Shown here: positions 9,742-20,462 of the stretch, piece after piece
How positions within the stretch are numbered: position 1 is the first letter of the stretch
Layout: each line of letters opens with the position of its first letter
Source of the DNA: Sycon ciliatum
Taxonomy: Eukaryota; Porifera; Calcarea; Leucosolenida; Sycettidae
NCBI RefSeq assembly: GCF_964019385.1
Contig: NC_088644.1
Coordinates: forward strand, 18,454,636-18,518,635
Reading direction: 5' to 3'
Length of the DNA stretch: 64,000 nucleotides
Position numbers and translations under genes: made by a program
Notes under the pieces: model-generated
Told to the model about the DNA's origin: nothing
Database searches by the model: none
The model's input: only the letters and a program-made list of their open reading frames with translations

Positions 9742-12078
9742 AGCGATTATTGGAAACTCATGAAAAGCAGATAAAGAAAAGCATAAAATGATAAAAAGCA
9801 AACATTTAGCACATTTTACAGGCTCCTGATTTCGGTTGATCTATGTCATTATCCTAACTACTGTCATGCACCTGGAAATCTGGTCGGAGGTCAAGCGGCC
9901 CAGGACGCTGGCCATGAAGCCGAGAGTACGCATACGAACAATATAATTATACACTGCATGCAACGTTCTGTACACACTGAGGGCGCCGGCCCTGGTCATT
10001 CGACCGGATTTCCAGGACCACGACAGGAGATACGGAACCATAAACACCAAGCAATAGCAGGCGGAATCACACCCCCTCCCCCCCCCCCCCCCCACACACA
10101 AAACACAAGACCTACATAAGCTGTATGGACAGATAGGTCCCAAGGTGGAGCAACAAACCGTCGCTAGGTTTCTGAAACAGCGCCACGATATAATCGAACA
10201 AATCTCTTTTTTTATGAGAGGCAATACCAGCAGTGCGAAGTGAGTTGTAAGAGCGCACATCCTGTGCTGTCTTCCCAAATGGAAATAGATAGGTTTGAGT
10301 GGAAACTCATAAAAAACTACAGGTTCATGGCCCAGATCCTATTAATTATATTTTGGCGTCGATGCCAGAAATGCAAAATGCAGCTAGGAAGGAGCAGTGA
10401 AAACACGGACAAAGGCATTGTAGTAAAACTGATCCAACATGGGTACTGTACCTGAACGAAAGGAGAGCACCCCTTCCAGCGATGGATACCTGGAGTTCCA
10501 AAGGTTCTGGCCGCAAAACATCCGGACGGTACGACAGCGTAGCAGGTGTTTGTGACCGACAAGGTGATATGAGTGGCGCACCCGCAGGGCAATCCCAGTG
10601 TCCGCAATAGCTAGCGGTACACAGCAACATGTTTTCCTACAAAACAACAGAAATAACGCTTGTTAGTAGATAATCGTGTGCTTGTTGAACTGCTAGTTGG
10701 CAAGAGTGAAGGAGAAAGTGGAGGTGCATCCTATTCACGATTCAATAAGGTGGTCAACTAGGACACCAGAATCCCCTTACGACATAAGAATGATAGTCAA
10801 CAAAGGAAATTCTTACCTCTTGGGAAATGTAAAAAGATGCAGCCAGAAGTGTGCCGCCGTCGCACCGCGCATGCGCATCAAGCCTCTTGATACACTCCTT
10901 GGCTGCAAAGAAAAAGAGAAAGACAACAGAAGACAGGGCTGAATCATCACAGGACAGTGTTTTATATTTACTGCGGACCCACACGAAGACGCCACATGTT
11001 ATGCGGGCAGGAGTGTTCCTGTAAAGCGCAAAGATGGTTCGCGAGGAATACACAACACTTGGTGAAAGAGATGAAGGCCAAAATTTACCTTCTTCGCTCC
11101 CCGTGGCGCTCCAGTTGAGAAACCTGCACACGATAGTCGGAATCCTTCAAAAATAAGCCTATCGACTACATCTTATCTTTGCTCTGTACACACCTATCAA
11201 ATGCTGGCCGGCTTTACAGTGTCTCGGGTTAGCCTCAAAGAAAGCAAACGGAGAAGAAGGACATTACGTGCTTCCTTCCAAACAACAACGAATAATGAAA
11301 CATGTTCTTGATCTACAAGGAAAAAGTAATATTAGTTAGTAAGTTGATTCAACCCGGCCTCGCTGGCGAGCGGATGCAGCTGCTAGCATTCTTCGAGCGT
11401 GAACTTTGACCTTACACCATACGATTCTCGGAAGCCGTCCAACGGCCCTTGCCCGTGGCAGTCTAGCAGTGCTAGCCGCGTGGTCTACCACTGTACCAGT
11501 AACAATACAACCGCTTCATCGTGTAAAGCACTCGCTAATGCATGGAAAAGGACATCGCGGTCTGGTGTGAACTTTGAAATGGGCCAATCAGCTGCTCACA
11601 CGTAGTTAGCACGTGGCACGGTGACTTCTGTACAGAGCTAGAGAATTCCACCAGACAACGACAATCACCTGGTTGGGAAGTAATTGCTCGTCTGCTACTG
11701 TGCTAGCATTAGATGCAGCCTAGCCTACGGACACTCAAACTAGTAGCACTAGACGTAGATCTACTCAGAAGATTCTAGACTGCGCGAACAGCAGGCAGTG
11801 CGCCGGCAGATTCGGCTCGGACAGACGTCCGTAGATCTTCACACCTCGACCCGATCGACCGAGCCGCACTCGCTGGCTCATCAAAACGCAAACCACGCAG
11901 GGGTCCGCTAGCACACGAAGGAACGAAAATCAGTCGTGACCTGCTCTCGAAGAAGGAATACTAATGCAATACGGTTATGAGTCGTACATATAATTATGTT
12001 TATTCCCGTAGCTATGCAGAAGACGTTACTTCAGTAACGTATGGCGCTAGCCAGGGTCCACACAGTTTTAATTTGGTG
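9742..12078. other. Stretch with possible minus-strand exons, otherwise unassigned
   Basis: A candidate multi-exon gene on the minus strand is listed separately (9841-11123). A C-rich run lies near 10074-10092. From 11124 to 12078 I see only short open frames and no recognisable gene or repeat. Confidence 0.4.
9841..11123 (-). CDS. Possible spliced gene fragment, unknown product (weak)
   Basis: I do not recognise the product. On the minus strand several segments have paired splice-like signals: 11089-11123 (acceptor GTGTGCAG, donor GAAG|GTAAAT), 10817-10902 (acceptor TTTCTCTTTTTCTTTGCAG, donor AAGAG|GTAAGA), 10452-10636 (acceptor CTGTTGTTTTGTAG, donor TTCAG|GTACAG), and a last segment from 10261 to a stop at 9841. 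One frame stays open across all three junctions, giving for example FLNWSATGSEE then KECIKRLDAHARCDGGTLLA. However, the last segment includes a C run read as poly-Gly, and a competing frame there (starting DVRSYNSLRTAG) looks more protein-like. The 10817-10902 exon is the most convincing. It could also be part of a noncoding RNA. Confidence 0.25.
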
Positions 12079-12127
12079 TTTGTTTGTTTGTTTGTTTGTT
12101 TGTTTATTTGTTTGTTTGTTTGTTTGT
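12079..12127 (+). repeat. (TTTG)n microsatellite
   Basis: About twelve TTTG/TTTA units in a row. A short second run (TTTGTTTGTTTG) is near 12199-12210. Frames across it read as Cys/Val/Phe/Leu repeats and are not real proteins. Confidence 0.95.
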
Positions 12128-12273
12128 GTCACGCCTCGCGTTATCCCGTATCTGTCCCATACTGTACCGTACCAGCAAAGACAGCTGGCCACAATATTTT
12201 TGTTTGTTTGTGCCATCGATATGCCTAGCGCTATCCCGTACCTGTCCCGTACCATCAAGAGTACGGTACCATC

Positions 12274-12814
12274 AAGAGAATGAGTATATATGCATCTCAA
12301 AGATTACAAATGTCATGTATTATTCCTAATAGAGATGAACTCACGAAACTCATGAAATACATGAAGCAGACCTTCATTAGTATGTTTCTTCTAACGGTGG
12401 GATACCCGTCAATCCCCGCGGAGGGCGCAAGATATATTCAACCGTTTCTTCATTGGCACGCACCACATGTGCAACAAAATACAAGTGTCTCCGGGAACCC
12501 CACGATACACAAGGGTGCAACTGGACGTTGTTCATGGGTGTGTAAACACAATAATGTTCACAAAAACTATGGTGCAGTGTATCTGGCTCATTTTGTGAAT
12601 CATTTTGTGCATGGACGGAACAACCCTAACCTGTTTCCGCCAGGTTTGAGAAGCTAGCTAGCCTCCTTTGCGGGCTGCGATTTCGCTTCCTCTTTATTTT
12701 GCGCTACATATTATTATTTTTTCTGGTATTATAAACGTAAGGGTCTTTCATAAAAAATAAAAAATAAACTACTGCATAAAAAAAAAAAAAAAAAAAGAGA
12801 ATGAGTATATATGC
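12274..12814 (+). mobile_element. Poly(A) retrocopy with 20-bp target duplication
   Basis: AAGAGAATGAGTATATATGC occurs at 12274-12293 and again at 12795-12814. Between them lie about 500 bp that end in AATAAA (12763-12768), a ten-base gap and a run of ~19 A. A long target duplication plus poly(A) tail is the signature of LINE-driven retroposition of an mRNA. The inserted sequence is open from its first base to 12657. The flanking sequence is otherwise continuous, so the insertion is clean. Confidence 0.85.
12294..12657 (+). CDS. 3' part of an unknown reading frame inside the retrocopy
   Basis: The inserted cDNA is open for about 120 codons to TAG at 12655-12657, followed by a ~105-base 3' UTR with AATAAA and poly(A). 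Residues include PSIPAEGARYIQPFLHWH and AHFVNHFVHGRN; His, Asn and aromatic residues are common. I do not recognise a domain. It could be the 3' end of a host mRNA or of a LINE. The ATG at 12280 lies within the duplicated target and is not an original start, so the copy is probably 5'-truncated. The frame has no internal stop, suggesting a young insertion or chance. Confidence 0.4.
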
Positions 12815-13709
12815 GAAGTGTATCGGGGGAATGCATTCAGTGCAGTAACATTTTCTGTGGGTTTGTGTGCGAGGCCGAGATCCCACTAGCAGGCTGGCTG
12901 GGCCGCCTGTCGACCAGCCCGGGAATCGCATGTAGGCCGATAGCATAATAATTATAACGTATATACAGTCATTTAGATCTATAGCAGGGAGTCATATTAT
13001 GTAAACGACTCCCTGCTGTATGGGGAGATTTTCTGAAGAAAAAAACGAAGTAGGGAGACGAGTAAATGCAATCAGAATGGATGTTAGTTGCCGTCAGTAT
13101 AATAATAATAAGAAGAAGAAGAAGAAGAAGAACGCCCGTGATCGGCAGAGTCAGCGCCGGTCCCAGGAAACGTCAGGACAGACATCCCGTCGACTCCAGA
13201 ACGCTCGTGATCGGCAAAGTCAGCGCCGGTCCCATAGCTATGCAAAAGACGTTACTTGTACTTCAGTATCTCATTGAAACGTTTTTGCAATACAATGATG
13301 TAGCTAATCAAAGGAAAAAGCATTTCCATCAGTTCTAACAACATGCACGATGAGCTAGGCAACAAAGCATAGCGCAGGGCCCTGAGCTTCCAAGCTCTCT
13401 CGTTGAAGACTCAAGTATGGATACGTCGACGAGTTCATCAAAACTCGCCACAGCTTCGATACATCCATGCATCTCGATCTCTGGACGGAATACAGCAGCA
13501 CAATGCATTAATGGAAGGCGGCTTTCACAGAAAAACCATGCCACGCGCTTTGCAGCTCATACGCTAGGCTTCCTAAACTGCTCGGCCACACCTGCGAAAC
13601 TAGGATATTGCGACGTCGGCGGTAATATCCGAAAAAAAAGATGGCTGCTCCTCAGGTTGGAACTCGCGCTGCCGACACTTGACTGACTGAGGACTGCCGT
13701 CCGAAGCTA
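12815..13709. other. Unassigned stretch
   Basis: Contains the microsatellite and duplication at 13098-13236. It also has GACTCCCTGCT words as an inverted pair near 12986-13020. No gene was recognised. Confidence 0.4.
13098..13236 (+). repeat. (AAT)n/(AAG)n microsatellite plus tandem duplication
   Basis: AATAATAATAAGAAGAAG runs over about 13099-13131. It is followed by a ~68-bp period duplication: GTGATCGGCAGAGTCAGCGC at about 13138 and GTGATCGGCAAAGTCAGCGC at about 13206, each followed by CGGTCCCA. Confidence 0.8.
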
Positions 13710-14119
13710 GGCCCCGGTGTAATATGCCCGAAACTTTGCCGAAAATGCTTTTGGGAAATTCTCGTAAACCTTGCCGAAAATGCTCCCATACCTTGCCGAA
13801 AATGCTCGGAAATGCTCACTTTTTTGTAATCCTCAGCACACGCCGTCAAAACCAGGGAGTCAGAAAATACTCAATAAGACTTAACTAAGAGGCTTGCTCG
13901 AGTTGCCATGGGAAACAATTCATAAACTACTCAACAAGAAGCTAACCCACGGAATGCGGAAGTGACGTTCTTGTTTGGGAAGTTTTTCTTCTCTCAATCT
14001 TGATACACAACGGCCAAGTGCTCCGTTTCCCCCAAAATGCTGCATCAGCAGCCCAAATTGCTGGGTTTGCGGATTGTACCGAAAATGCTAAAAAAAATGC
14101 CGGCATATTACACGGGGCC
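13710..14119. mobile_element. 410-bp MITE with TA target
   Basis: The left end GGCCCCGGTGTAATATGCC and the right end, read on the other strand, GGCCCCGTGTAATATGCC are inverted repeats flanked by TA (13708-13709, 14120-14121). Inside, the word TTGCCGAAAATGCT recurs at least three times near 13736-13805, and ACCGAAAATGCT near the right end. No transposase is present. A TA duplication suggests a Tc1/mariner-type MITE. Confidence 0.75.
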
Positions 14120-14417
14120 TATCCGAAGCACACGAAAGCACGTCGAACCTTGCAATCGGTAAACCGGCACAAACCACCACTCCTGCTCAATACACTATCC
14201 CTGTGGGAATTTGCCGACAAATTCTCGAAAACGGGCGCAATAAATTGCGGCAGAAAACAACAACAAAATGCGGCGAAAAGTGCCGAACTTGCCAGGAGCT
14301 TGCGGAATTATTGGCAGAAAATTGCAGATTTGGGCCAAATCACGAAATTTGTTGCATCCTTAGAATCGCTATTTTGTGTGCTGTGCAAATAACCTACATA
14401 CCGTATTATCTCTAATA

Positions 14418-14719
14418 CGGAGGATTAGCAAGACGAAATTCGCGTTCGCGTTCGCAAACATTTTTCAGTTCGCGAACTGGATAGCGAACTTTCGCATTTT
14501 TCGTTCGGAAAAGTAGTCGGAACAGGAATCGCGGATTCGTGTCAGGGCAGTCATAAATTTACCACGCTGTACTGTCTGTACACAATGTCCGTCGTGTCAA
14601 CGTCATGCGCATGTGCGAATTCTGTTTGCTAATCCTTCTCATAACGCGAATTCCGTCACTGAGTTCGACTTTCCTTGGAGAGTGAACGCGAACGCGAATT
14701 TCGTCTTGCTAATCCTCCG
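14418..14719. mobile_element. 302-bp MITE with ~36-bp TIRs and TA target
   Basis: Both ends read inward as CGGAGGATTAGCAAGACGAA followed by ATTCGCGTTCGC. TA flanks the element at 14416-14417 and 14720-14721. Internal GCGAATTCC and TTCGCGAACT words give extra dyad symmetry. It is noncoding. Confidence 0.8.
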
Positions 14720-14721
14720 TA

Positions 14722-15537
14722 ATATAAGCACAGTCTCCAATAATAGCACATCAGCAATGATGGCCAGATTTGGCTTATCAAACGTCTCTGCTTCCGCAAA
14801 ATTTAGTGCGTCTTCCGTCACAACCTCAAACAACTCACGATCCATAATAATTATCATTCTTCTCAGCCGCATCCATGGCAGCGTCATCACCTTCAGACGG
14901 GTCCGAGGGATTGGGGGCAGTTTCCATGGTTTCAGGAGAGGCAAAAGTACAGTAGTAGATTCTACGCGCAAGTCGCTGCTCCTGAAACCACACAATGACA
15001 TGTGTGACTGTGAGTGTGAGCAGCTACTGTAGCCTACGTGTAGGCATCACTCCGATTGATCCGGAGGTAACCTGGTTACGGAATGGCAATGACGTCGTTA
15101 GCCACTGTGCCAGTACAAGAACGGTGCATGCAGCAGGTTCTTCGGAACATGGCAAGGTCACAAGGATGATAGGAAACTCTTTTCGTCTTTACTTCAGTGA
15201 CGAACGCAAAGACTTGGTCTCTCTCTCTCTCTCTTTCGGGTAAGCCGTGAAAGCGTCTCATCTTGCAAACACCAGCTGCTTATTCAGTTTGCCAGGAAAG
15301 CTGATGGGAATTCTTGTAGAGTGTGATGCATCTGCTGCAGCGTTTACTTGGCCCGCCAGACATATCCATTATTATTATTTTTGTTTCTTTGCGATTTTCG
15401 GTGTTGTTTACACATTGCTCTCAGAATGGTCACCGACGCGACGCCATCCCTCTCTCAATCGCAGCTGAAGCTCACAGCTCCGTTATTAGGAGACAGGAGA
15501 AGTAAAGGAGTGACAGTACGGTGAGTGCAAGCTGAGA
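14722..15537. other. Unassigned stretch
   Basis: No gene recognised. A short (TC)n run is at about 15218-15235. Open frames on both strands are short and overlap. Confidence 0.4.
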
Positions 15538-15976
15538 CACTCGGCACGCTAGAGAGGTTAAGCTGCACGCTATTTTCGACGTGACGCGAAAGTTCCTATC
15601 GCGATATTTGGCTCGCGCGTTAGAAAACAACGCGAGAGAGCTACCGCTCACGTCGAAAGTAGGCATTAGCTATAATAGAGAGGCTAAGATGCACGGTATT
15701 TCCGACGTGACGCGCTATTACACGTCAAATTTGGCGTAGAACTCCAAATTTCGACTTGAGCTGCAGGTCACTCGCGTTGTTTTTCGACGCTCGTGCCAAA
15801 TAACGCGAGCTGAACTTTCGCATCATGTCTGACGTGACGCACAATTTCACGTCAAATCTGGCGTAAAACTCCAATTTTCGACGCGAGCTGCAGGACACTC
15901 GTGTTGTTTTCCAACGCGCGTGCCAAATAACGCGAGCTGACCTTTCGCGTCATATCGTAAATAACGTGCATCTTAA
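15538..15976 (+). repeat. ~127-bp tandem repeat with inverted ends
   Basis: Two adjacent units, about 15703-15830 and 15831-15957, share GACGTGACGC, ACGTCAAAT-TGGCGTA, GAGCTGCAGG and CGTGCCAAATAACGCGAGCTG. The outer sequence GAGGCTAAGATGCACGG near 15680 is mirrored by GTGCATCTTAACCTC at 15967-15981, so the block has terminal inverted symmetry. Related fragments resume at 18790-18833 and 19940-20165, on the far side of later insertions. At 15540-15561 a TTAA-ended sequence read leftward (TTAACCTCTCTAGCGTGCC) resembles the piggyBac end at 15973. Confidence 0.65.
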
Positions 15977-15983
15977 CCTCTTT

Positions 15984-16195
15984 AGCACGCATCACGTAAA
16001 TGTACGTGATCCTGGATGCTACCGGTCCACGGATCACGTACATATACGTGATACGATCTACATCACGTCGTACAGTTGTTTTGGCTTCCGTGTAGTAGTA
16101 CCAGGCCTGTACCGTGGTCACGCGGAGCTAGGCCTGTTCAGGAGACGTATCACGACAAGTACACGTGGAGTTCGCCACGTATCACGGCAAGAGTA
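15984..16195. promoter_or_regulatory. Subterminal CACGTA palindromes of the piggyBac element
   Basis: Near-palindromic words based on ATCACGTA..TACGTGAT occur at about 15990-16011 and 16031-16052. Half-sites (ATCACGTC, GTATCACGACAAG, GTATCACGGCAAG) follow up to 16190. Clusters of subterminal repeats next to a TIR are typical transposase-binding regions; that function here is inference. They also lie upstream of the transposase start and could act in its promoter. Confidence 0.4.
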
Positions 16196-16258
16196 GGTCG
16201 CGCAGTGCGGAAATAAATTAGAAATAAATTTGTTGACAATTTGTTGACATTTTCAACC

Positions 16259-18354
16259 ATGGCACGACGTAGATACAGCGCAGAGGAGATCGACCAAGTT
16301 TTAGAGCAGGTCACGCTGAGTTTGGATAGCGATAATGAGCCAACTGTCTCTGACAGCGATTTTTCGTCGGCAGATGAGTCTGTGTCTTCATCTCCTGAAC
16401 GAAGTGCGTCGCCAGAAATTGGCGATGCTGCTGACGATGTTGAGGGGATGGAGAGCACGGAAGCAGCAGCAACAGGTGGTACGGAGGACACCAGTGCTGG
16501 CGACGAGGCCATGTCCTTGAAGTCGCATGTGGAAGCTGTCGAGGTTCTAGCTGCAGGTGACGATGGAAGCGAAGGTGAGTTGGGTGGTGCATTTACAATT
16601 TGAAAATTTCACTAATTTTGAATTTTGAAATTTCAAATATTCATGCATTGTTGCATGCTGTTGACTATATTTTTGCAAAGGTGGGCTAACTTAGTGGTAT
16701 TTTGAATTGCAGATATTTTTGTGCCCGTTCTAGCATGTCACTGTTGATGTTATGGACACCAAGTACTGCAGTACAAATAAATATGCAACAGATATGTGAA
16801 TTGATACTGAAATACACAATTTCTGCACATTGTGATTACATGCATCCAGGCATATGGGTGAAGCAGAGTATTGCACCTACCGCACTGCCATTCACTGGCA
16901 ACTCCGGTCTCCAAATGCCGCTTCCAGACGATCCAACTCCACTTGACTACCTGAAATTGTTCTTCAACGAAGATTTCTTTGAGTATCTTGTGACGGAAAC
17001 CAATCGCTATGCACGCGCATTTATTGATGCCAACCTGCATACTCTGCCGGCTCGCAGTTTTGCCCGCTCGTGGAAGCCAGTTGTTGTTGGAGAGATGAAA
17101 GTTTTCCTGGGACTCTACCTCAACATGGGCATTGTCAACAAGCCGGAGATTGACCAGTACTGGGCAACTGACCCTGTGATAGCCACACCATTCTACAACC
17201 GCACCATGAGCCGCGAGCGTTTTACATCAATTCTCAATTTCCTTCACTTTGCCAACAACGATGAAGTTGACGAATCTGACAAATTGACCAAGATCCGGCC
17301 CTTGGTGACTTTCCTCCAAAACCGTTTTCAGCAAGTGTATGTGCCGAAGGAGTGGGTGTGCATTGACGAGGAGCTGGTGGCATGGAAGGGCTGTATTTCA
17401 TTCCGCCAGTACGTTCCATCGAAACGAGCACGGTTCGGAATGAAGATATACGCCCTGTGTGAGGACAGCGGTTATCTCCACAATTTTATCATTTACACGG
17501 GCAAAGACAACGACACTTTCAGCCCGGACACGGTGAAGAAGCTTGGAGTGCCTGGTGCCGTTGTCGACAAGCTGATGGACCCGCTACTCGGCAAGGGCTA
17601 CAAGCTCTTCGTTGACAACTGGTACTCCAGCGTGCCACTTGCTACTCACTTGGCTGAGCACAACACCGGCGTCTGCGGCACTGTTCGCAAGAACAGGACT
17701 GGCCTTCCAAAGCAGGTGGCAAAGCACAAGGGCCTCCAGAAAGGCCAGTTCCTGTATCGCTGTGGCGGTGGCATGATTTTCATCAAGCTACATGACACGA
17801 AAGAGGTACATTTCCTCTCCACGCTCCACACAGCCACGGTCAGTGCAACTGGCAAGCGCGATCTCCAGCGCCGGCCGGTACGGAAGCTTGATTTGGTGCA
17901 GGATTACAATAAGAAGATGGGTGGTGTGGACAAAAACGACGGGATGATTTCGGTGTACACCGCTGCTCGGAAAACCAGAAAATGGTATAAAAAACTGGCC
18001 ACGCACCTGATGGAGCAGGCCCTGCTAAACGCATACTATCTGCACAAGATGAAGGTGAAGATGTCGCATTATGACTTGGTGAAAGCAGCCATCAAGAGTT
18101 TGATAGCAGAGGGCAAGTTGGAAATCACAGAGCACACCACAGCTGTGGCTGCTGCAGCCGGTACCGCAAAGCCACTCGACACTCACTTTCTACGGCTCAT
18201 CCCAGCGACTGCCAAGAAGGAGAAGCCGCAGAAGATGTGTGTGTTCTGCTATGCCAACGGGAAACGCCGAGATGTGCGGCAGATGTGTGCTGATTGCCCG
18301 AAGAACCCAGGGTATTGCCTTGAGTGCTTCGAGACATCGCACCGAGGAAAATAG
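16259..18354 (+). CDS. piggyBac transposase, two exons (intron 16575-16849)
   Basis: Exon 1 is 16259-16574 from ATG (MARRRYSAEEIDQVLEQV), an acidic Ser/Glu-rich N-terminus. The donor GAAG|GTGAGT is at 16574/16575; an acceptor ATCCAG|GCATATGG at 16849/16850 restores phase (G+GC), giving 606 residues, the usual piggyBac size. An acceptor at 16712 would hit a stop. The DDE core follows: ETNRYA, then Asp in CIDEELVAWKG (17365), Asp in FVDNWYSS (17614) and Asp in GGVDKNDGM (17929), matching the DDD triad. The C-terminus has a cysteine-rich finger (CVFCYANGK...C..C....C..C). It catalyses cut-and-paste transposition at TTAA. The intron acceptor has a weak pyrimidine tract, so cDNA support would help. 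Confidence 0.88.
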
Positions 18355-18789
18355 CTGTTCCACAATTGCCGAGTGGTTCCTAAACGCAAATTTGTTCGAG
18401 TTTGCGGACATGTAGCTTGTCCTAAACCGATGTAAATATGTACATATAGAGGGTGAACCATGAGTATACATTATATATTTTATCATTCTGACTAGCAGTT
18501 GTTGATACCTGTAGCTAGAAGCGATACTGCATGCAGTAAACCCTGTAATAGCTGTCCTGCTTTTATAGATGTGCTGGAAATACGTAAATTTGCTGCGCTG
18601 ATTTGCATTGAAATCTGTGCAATAGGGTATGTTCACACTGACTTTACTGCTGAAATAAGTCATCACAATGATAAATGCACATTGTTAGGTGAAATTCACA
18701 AGCTAGAATCGAATTTTAGAAAAAAGTGAAATTTAATGAAAAACGGCCCGCGGGCCGGGTACAAACCCCTGCCGTGCTGAAGAGGTTAA

Positions 18790-19019
18790 CCGTTGTTTCC
18801 GATGTAACGGGCAATTTCACGTCAAATTTGGCTAAAAAAGATGACATGATGACAACTTTCACACCAAGGTTCAACTCTAGTTCAACTAGAGTGACAGGAG
18901 TGCACCCAAAAAAGGTCCAAACAGGCTGTAAGTTGTACCCTGCAGGTGCTAGGCTGGCACGGCGACCAGGTGACTGGTGTACGCAGGAGCACGTGACCTC
19001 TTGTTCAACCATGTTCGAT
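18790..19019. other. Interrupted repeat flank
   Basis: 18790-18833 continues the ~127-bp repeat that piggyBac split (GGGCAATTTCACGTCAAATT). At about 18834 it breaks and resumes only at 19940, so about 1.1 kb of other DNA was inserted here. A dyad CTCTAGTTCAACTAGAG lies at about 18883-18899. Confidence 0.5.
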
Positions 19020-19322
19020 TGGGAATAAAGGAGGAACACTGCATTGCAGCATTCTCGGACCAAAACCAGTCGACTCAGCGTCCAAAAGACTCTAACATAT
19101 GGGCCAATCGCGGTCATCCGTGCTTTTATAAGAACGAAATGGCGCTTTTAGTGAAATTTTGCATACAAATCCCCATCTAGTAGGGCGCAGTCACCCAGTT
19201 TCGGTGGAAGTGCGCGAGTTCGATTGTGAATAAAGTAGGAAGGGAGCGTCTCAGCTTCCTCGGACCAAGACCATTCGACTCAGCACCCCAAAGACTACAA
19301 CTGGTGAAATTTTGATTTTAGC
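19020..19322 (+). repeat. Dispersed repeat, copy 2
   Basis: Matches 1800-2093 over its length, with the same internal two-half structure, including CATCTAGTAGGGCGCAGTCA against CATCTAATAGGGTGCAGTAA. It ends with AAGACTACAACTGGTGAAA. Noncoding. Confidence 0.75.
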
Positions 19323-19342
19323 CTTAACTTCCCCTTTAACCC

Positions 19343-19943
19343 TTATCCGTCCGACAAAATCGCTGCGAAGGCCAAAATTGCAATTTCACGACATATTAAT
19401 AATTATTTTTACCTTCAAATTATCATAACTTTAGTCTCCATTGGCCGAATTCCAGGATCTTATGCTTTCTGGAAAGGTCCTTCCGCGACGAATGCACAGA
19501 GCCCACATTCAACATCTATAAAGCCACAAGTCAAGCGCCGCCACTTGCCAAACTTGCCCCAGCGCCAGATCTGCGGGCAGAATCCAAATTGTCTCGCCAT
19601 TTCACTCTCCTCCATCGCTGGACTTTGAATTTTTGTGTACGGAACACTTTTTTGGTTTTACGTCATGAGCATGTGCTTGGTGACGTAACTGTCATGCAAA
19701 AAAAGAAAAATCTGACTTTGAAATGTTCACGAGCGCAGAAAAATCGCAATTTCCGTGAATTTACTTTCGGCAGACAATTTCGTTGCAAGGGAGCGTCGTA
19801 GCTCTTCGGCGATTGTTCGAGACGATAGCATGGTGTTTTCTAACGGCGATAGACCCCGTGGAATTTGGTCAAGAAATGACTGAGATATGATGGGTTTACT
19901 GATCGACGGATAGTCGTAGATTTTTGACTGGTCGGACGGATAA
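19343..19943. mobile_element. ~600-bp TIR element (MITE-like)
   Basis: Perfect 13-bp inverted ends: TTATCCGTCCGAC at 19343-19355 and GTCGGACGGATAA at 19931-19943. TTAA lies just outside the left end at 19337-19340, which suggests a TTAA-target (piggyBac-type) MITE, but the right TTAA is not clear. No transposase. Confidence 0.55.
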
Positions 19944-20462
19944 AACTCCAATTTTCGAAGTGAGCTGCAGGTCATTCGCGTCGTTTTTCGACGCTCGAGC
20001 CAAATACTGTGAGCTCAACTTTTGCGTCACCTCAAAATAATGTGCAGCTTAGCCTCTCTATTAGCTGCGCACGTCATTTGAGGCGTGACGGGCAATTTCA
20101 CGGCAAATGGGTCCAAATTTGGTGGAACACACCAAATTTCGAGGTGAGATGCAGTTCTCTCGCTTGATAGGGTCCAAAGAACACTAATTGTACTTCTAAA
20201 ATTATTGAAATTCGAATGACTCCGCAACCGTGACATTGGCTAGCCGTATGCAGTGTGTTGGCTAAGAAGGTGGTGAAGAATATTGAGAGAAGAGGCGAGC
20301 TAGCAAGGCGGCCTTCTCTACACCACGTGTAGTCGTCAAAGTCCATTTCACAGATCGGGAATCGGAGCGCCGGGCTTAGAAAGATTGCATATTTGTTTGG
20401 CTCTTCGCCACAACTTCTGTCCGCCACGGCCTTCCTCAACACCGGCCGACATGTTAGCATAA
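19944..20462. other. Repeat remnants and unassigned sequence
   Basis: 19944-20165 contains further pieces of the ~127-bp repeat arranged head-to-head around GTGCAGCTTAGCCTCTCTAT (about 20040-20060). 20170-20462 shows nothing recognisable. Confidence 0.5.

Larger units (their letters stand above)
15973..18789 (+). mobile_element. piggyBac element, TTAA target duplication
   Basis: The element is bounded by TTAA at 15973-15976 and 18786-18789. Inward ends are CCTCTTTAGCACGCA (left) and, on the other strand, CCTCTTCAGCACGGC (right), agreeing at 12 of 15 positions. It encodes a transposase with one intron. TTAA targets and CCY ends are diagnostic of piggyBac. Length is 2.8 kb. It sits in the repeat block described at 15538-15976. 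No break was seen in the transposase, so the copy may be autonomous. Confidence 0.9.

Noticed and set aside
14000..14392. 130-codon Ala/Asn/Lys-rich plus-strand frame
   Set aside because: It crosses the right end of a MITE and follows its GCCGAAAATGC-type repeats; no ATG at the start.
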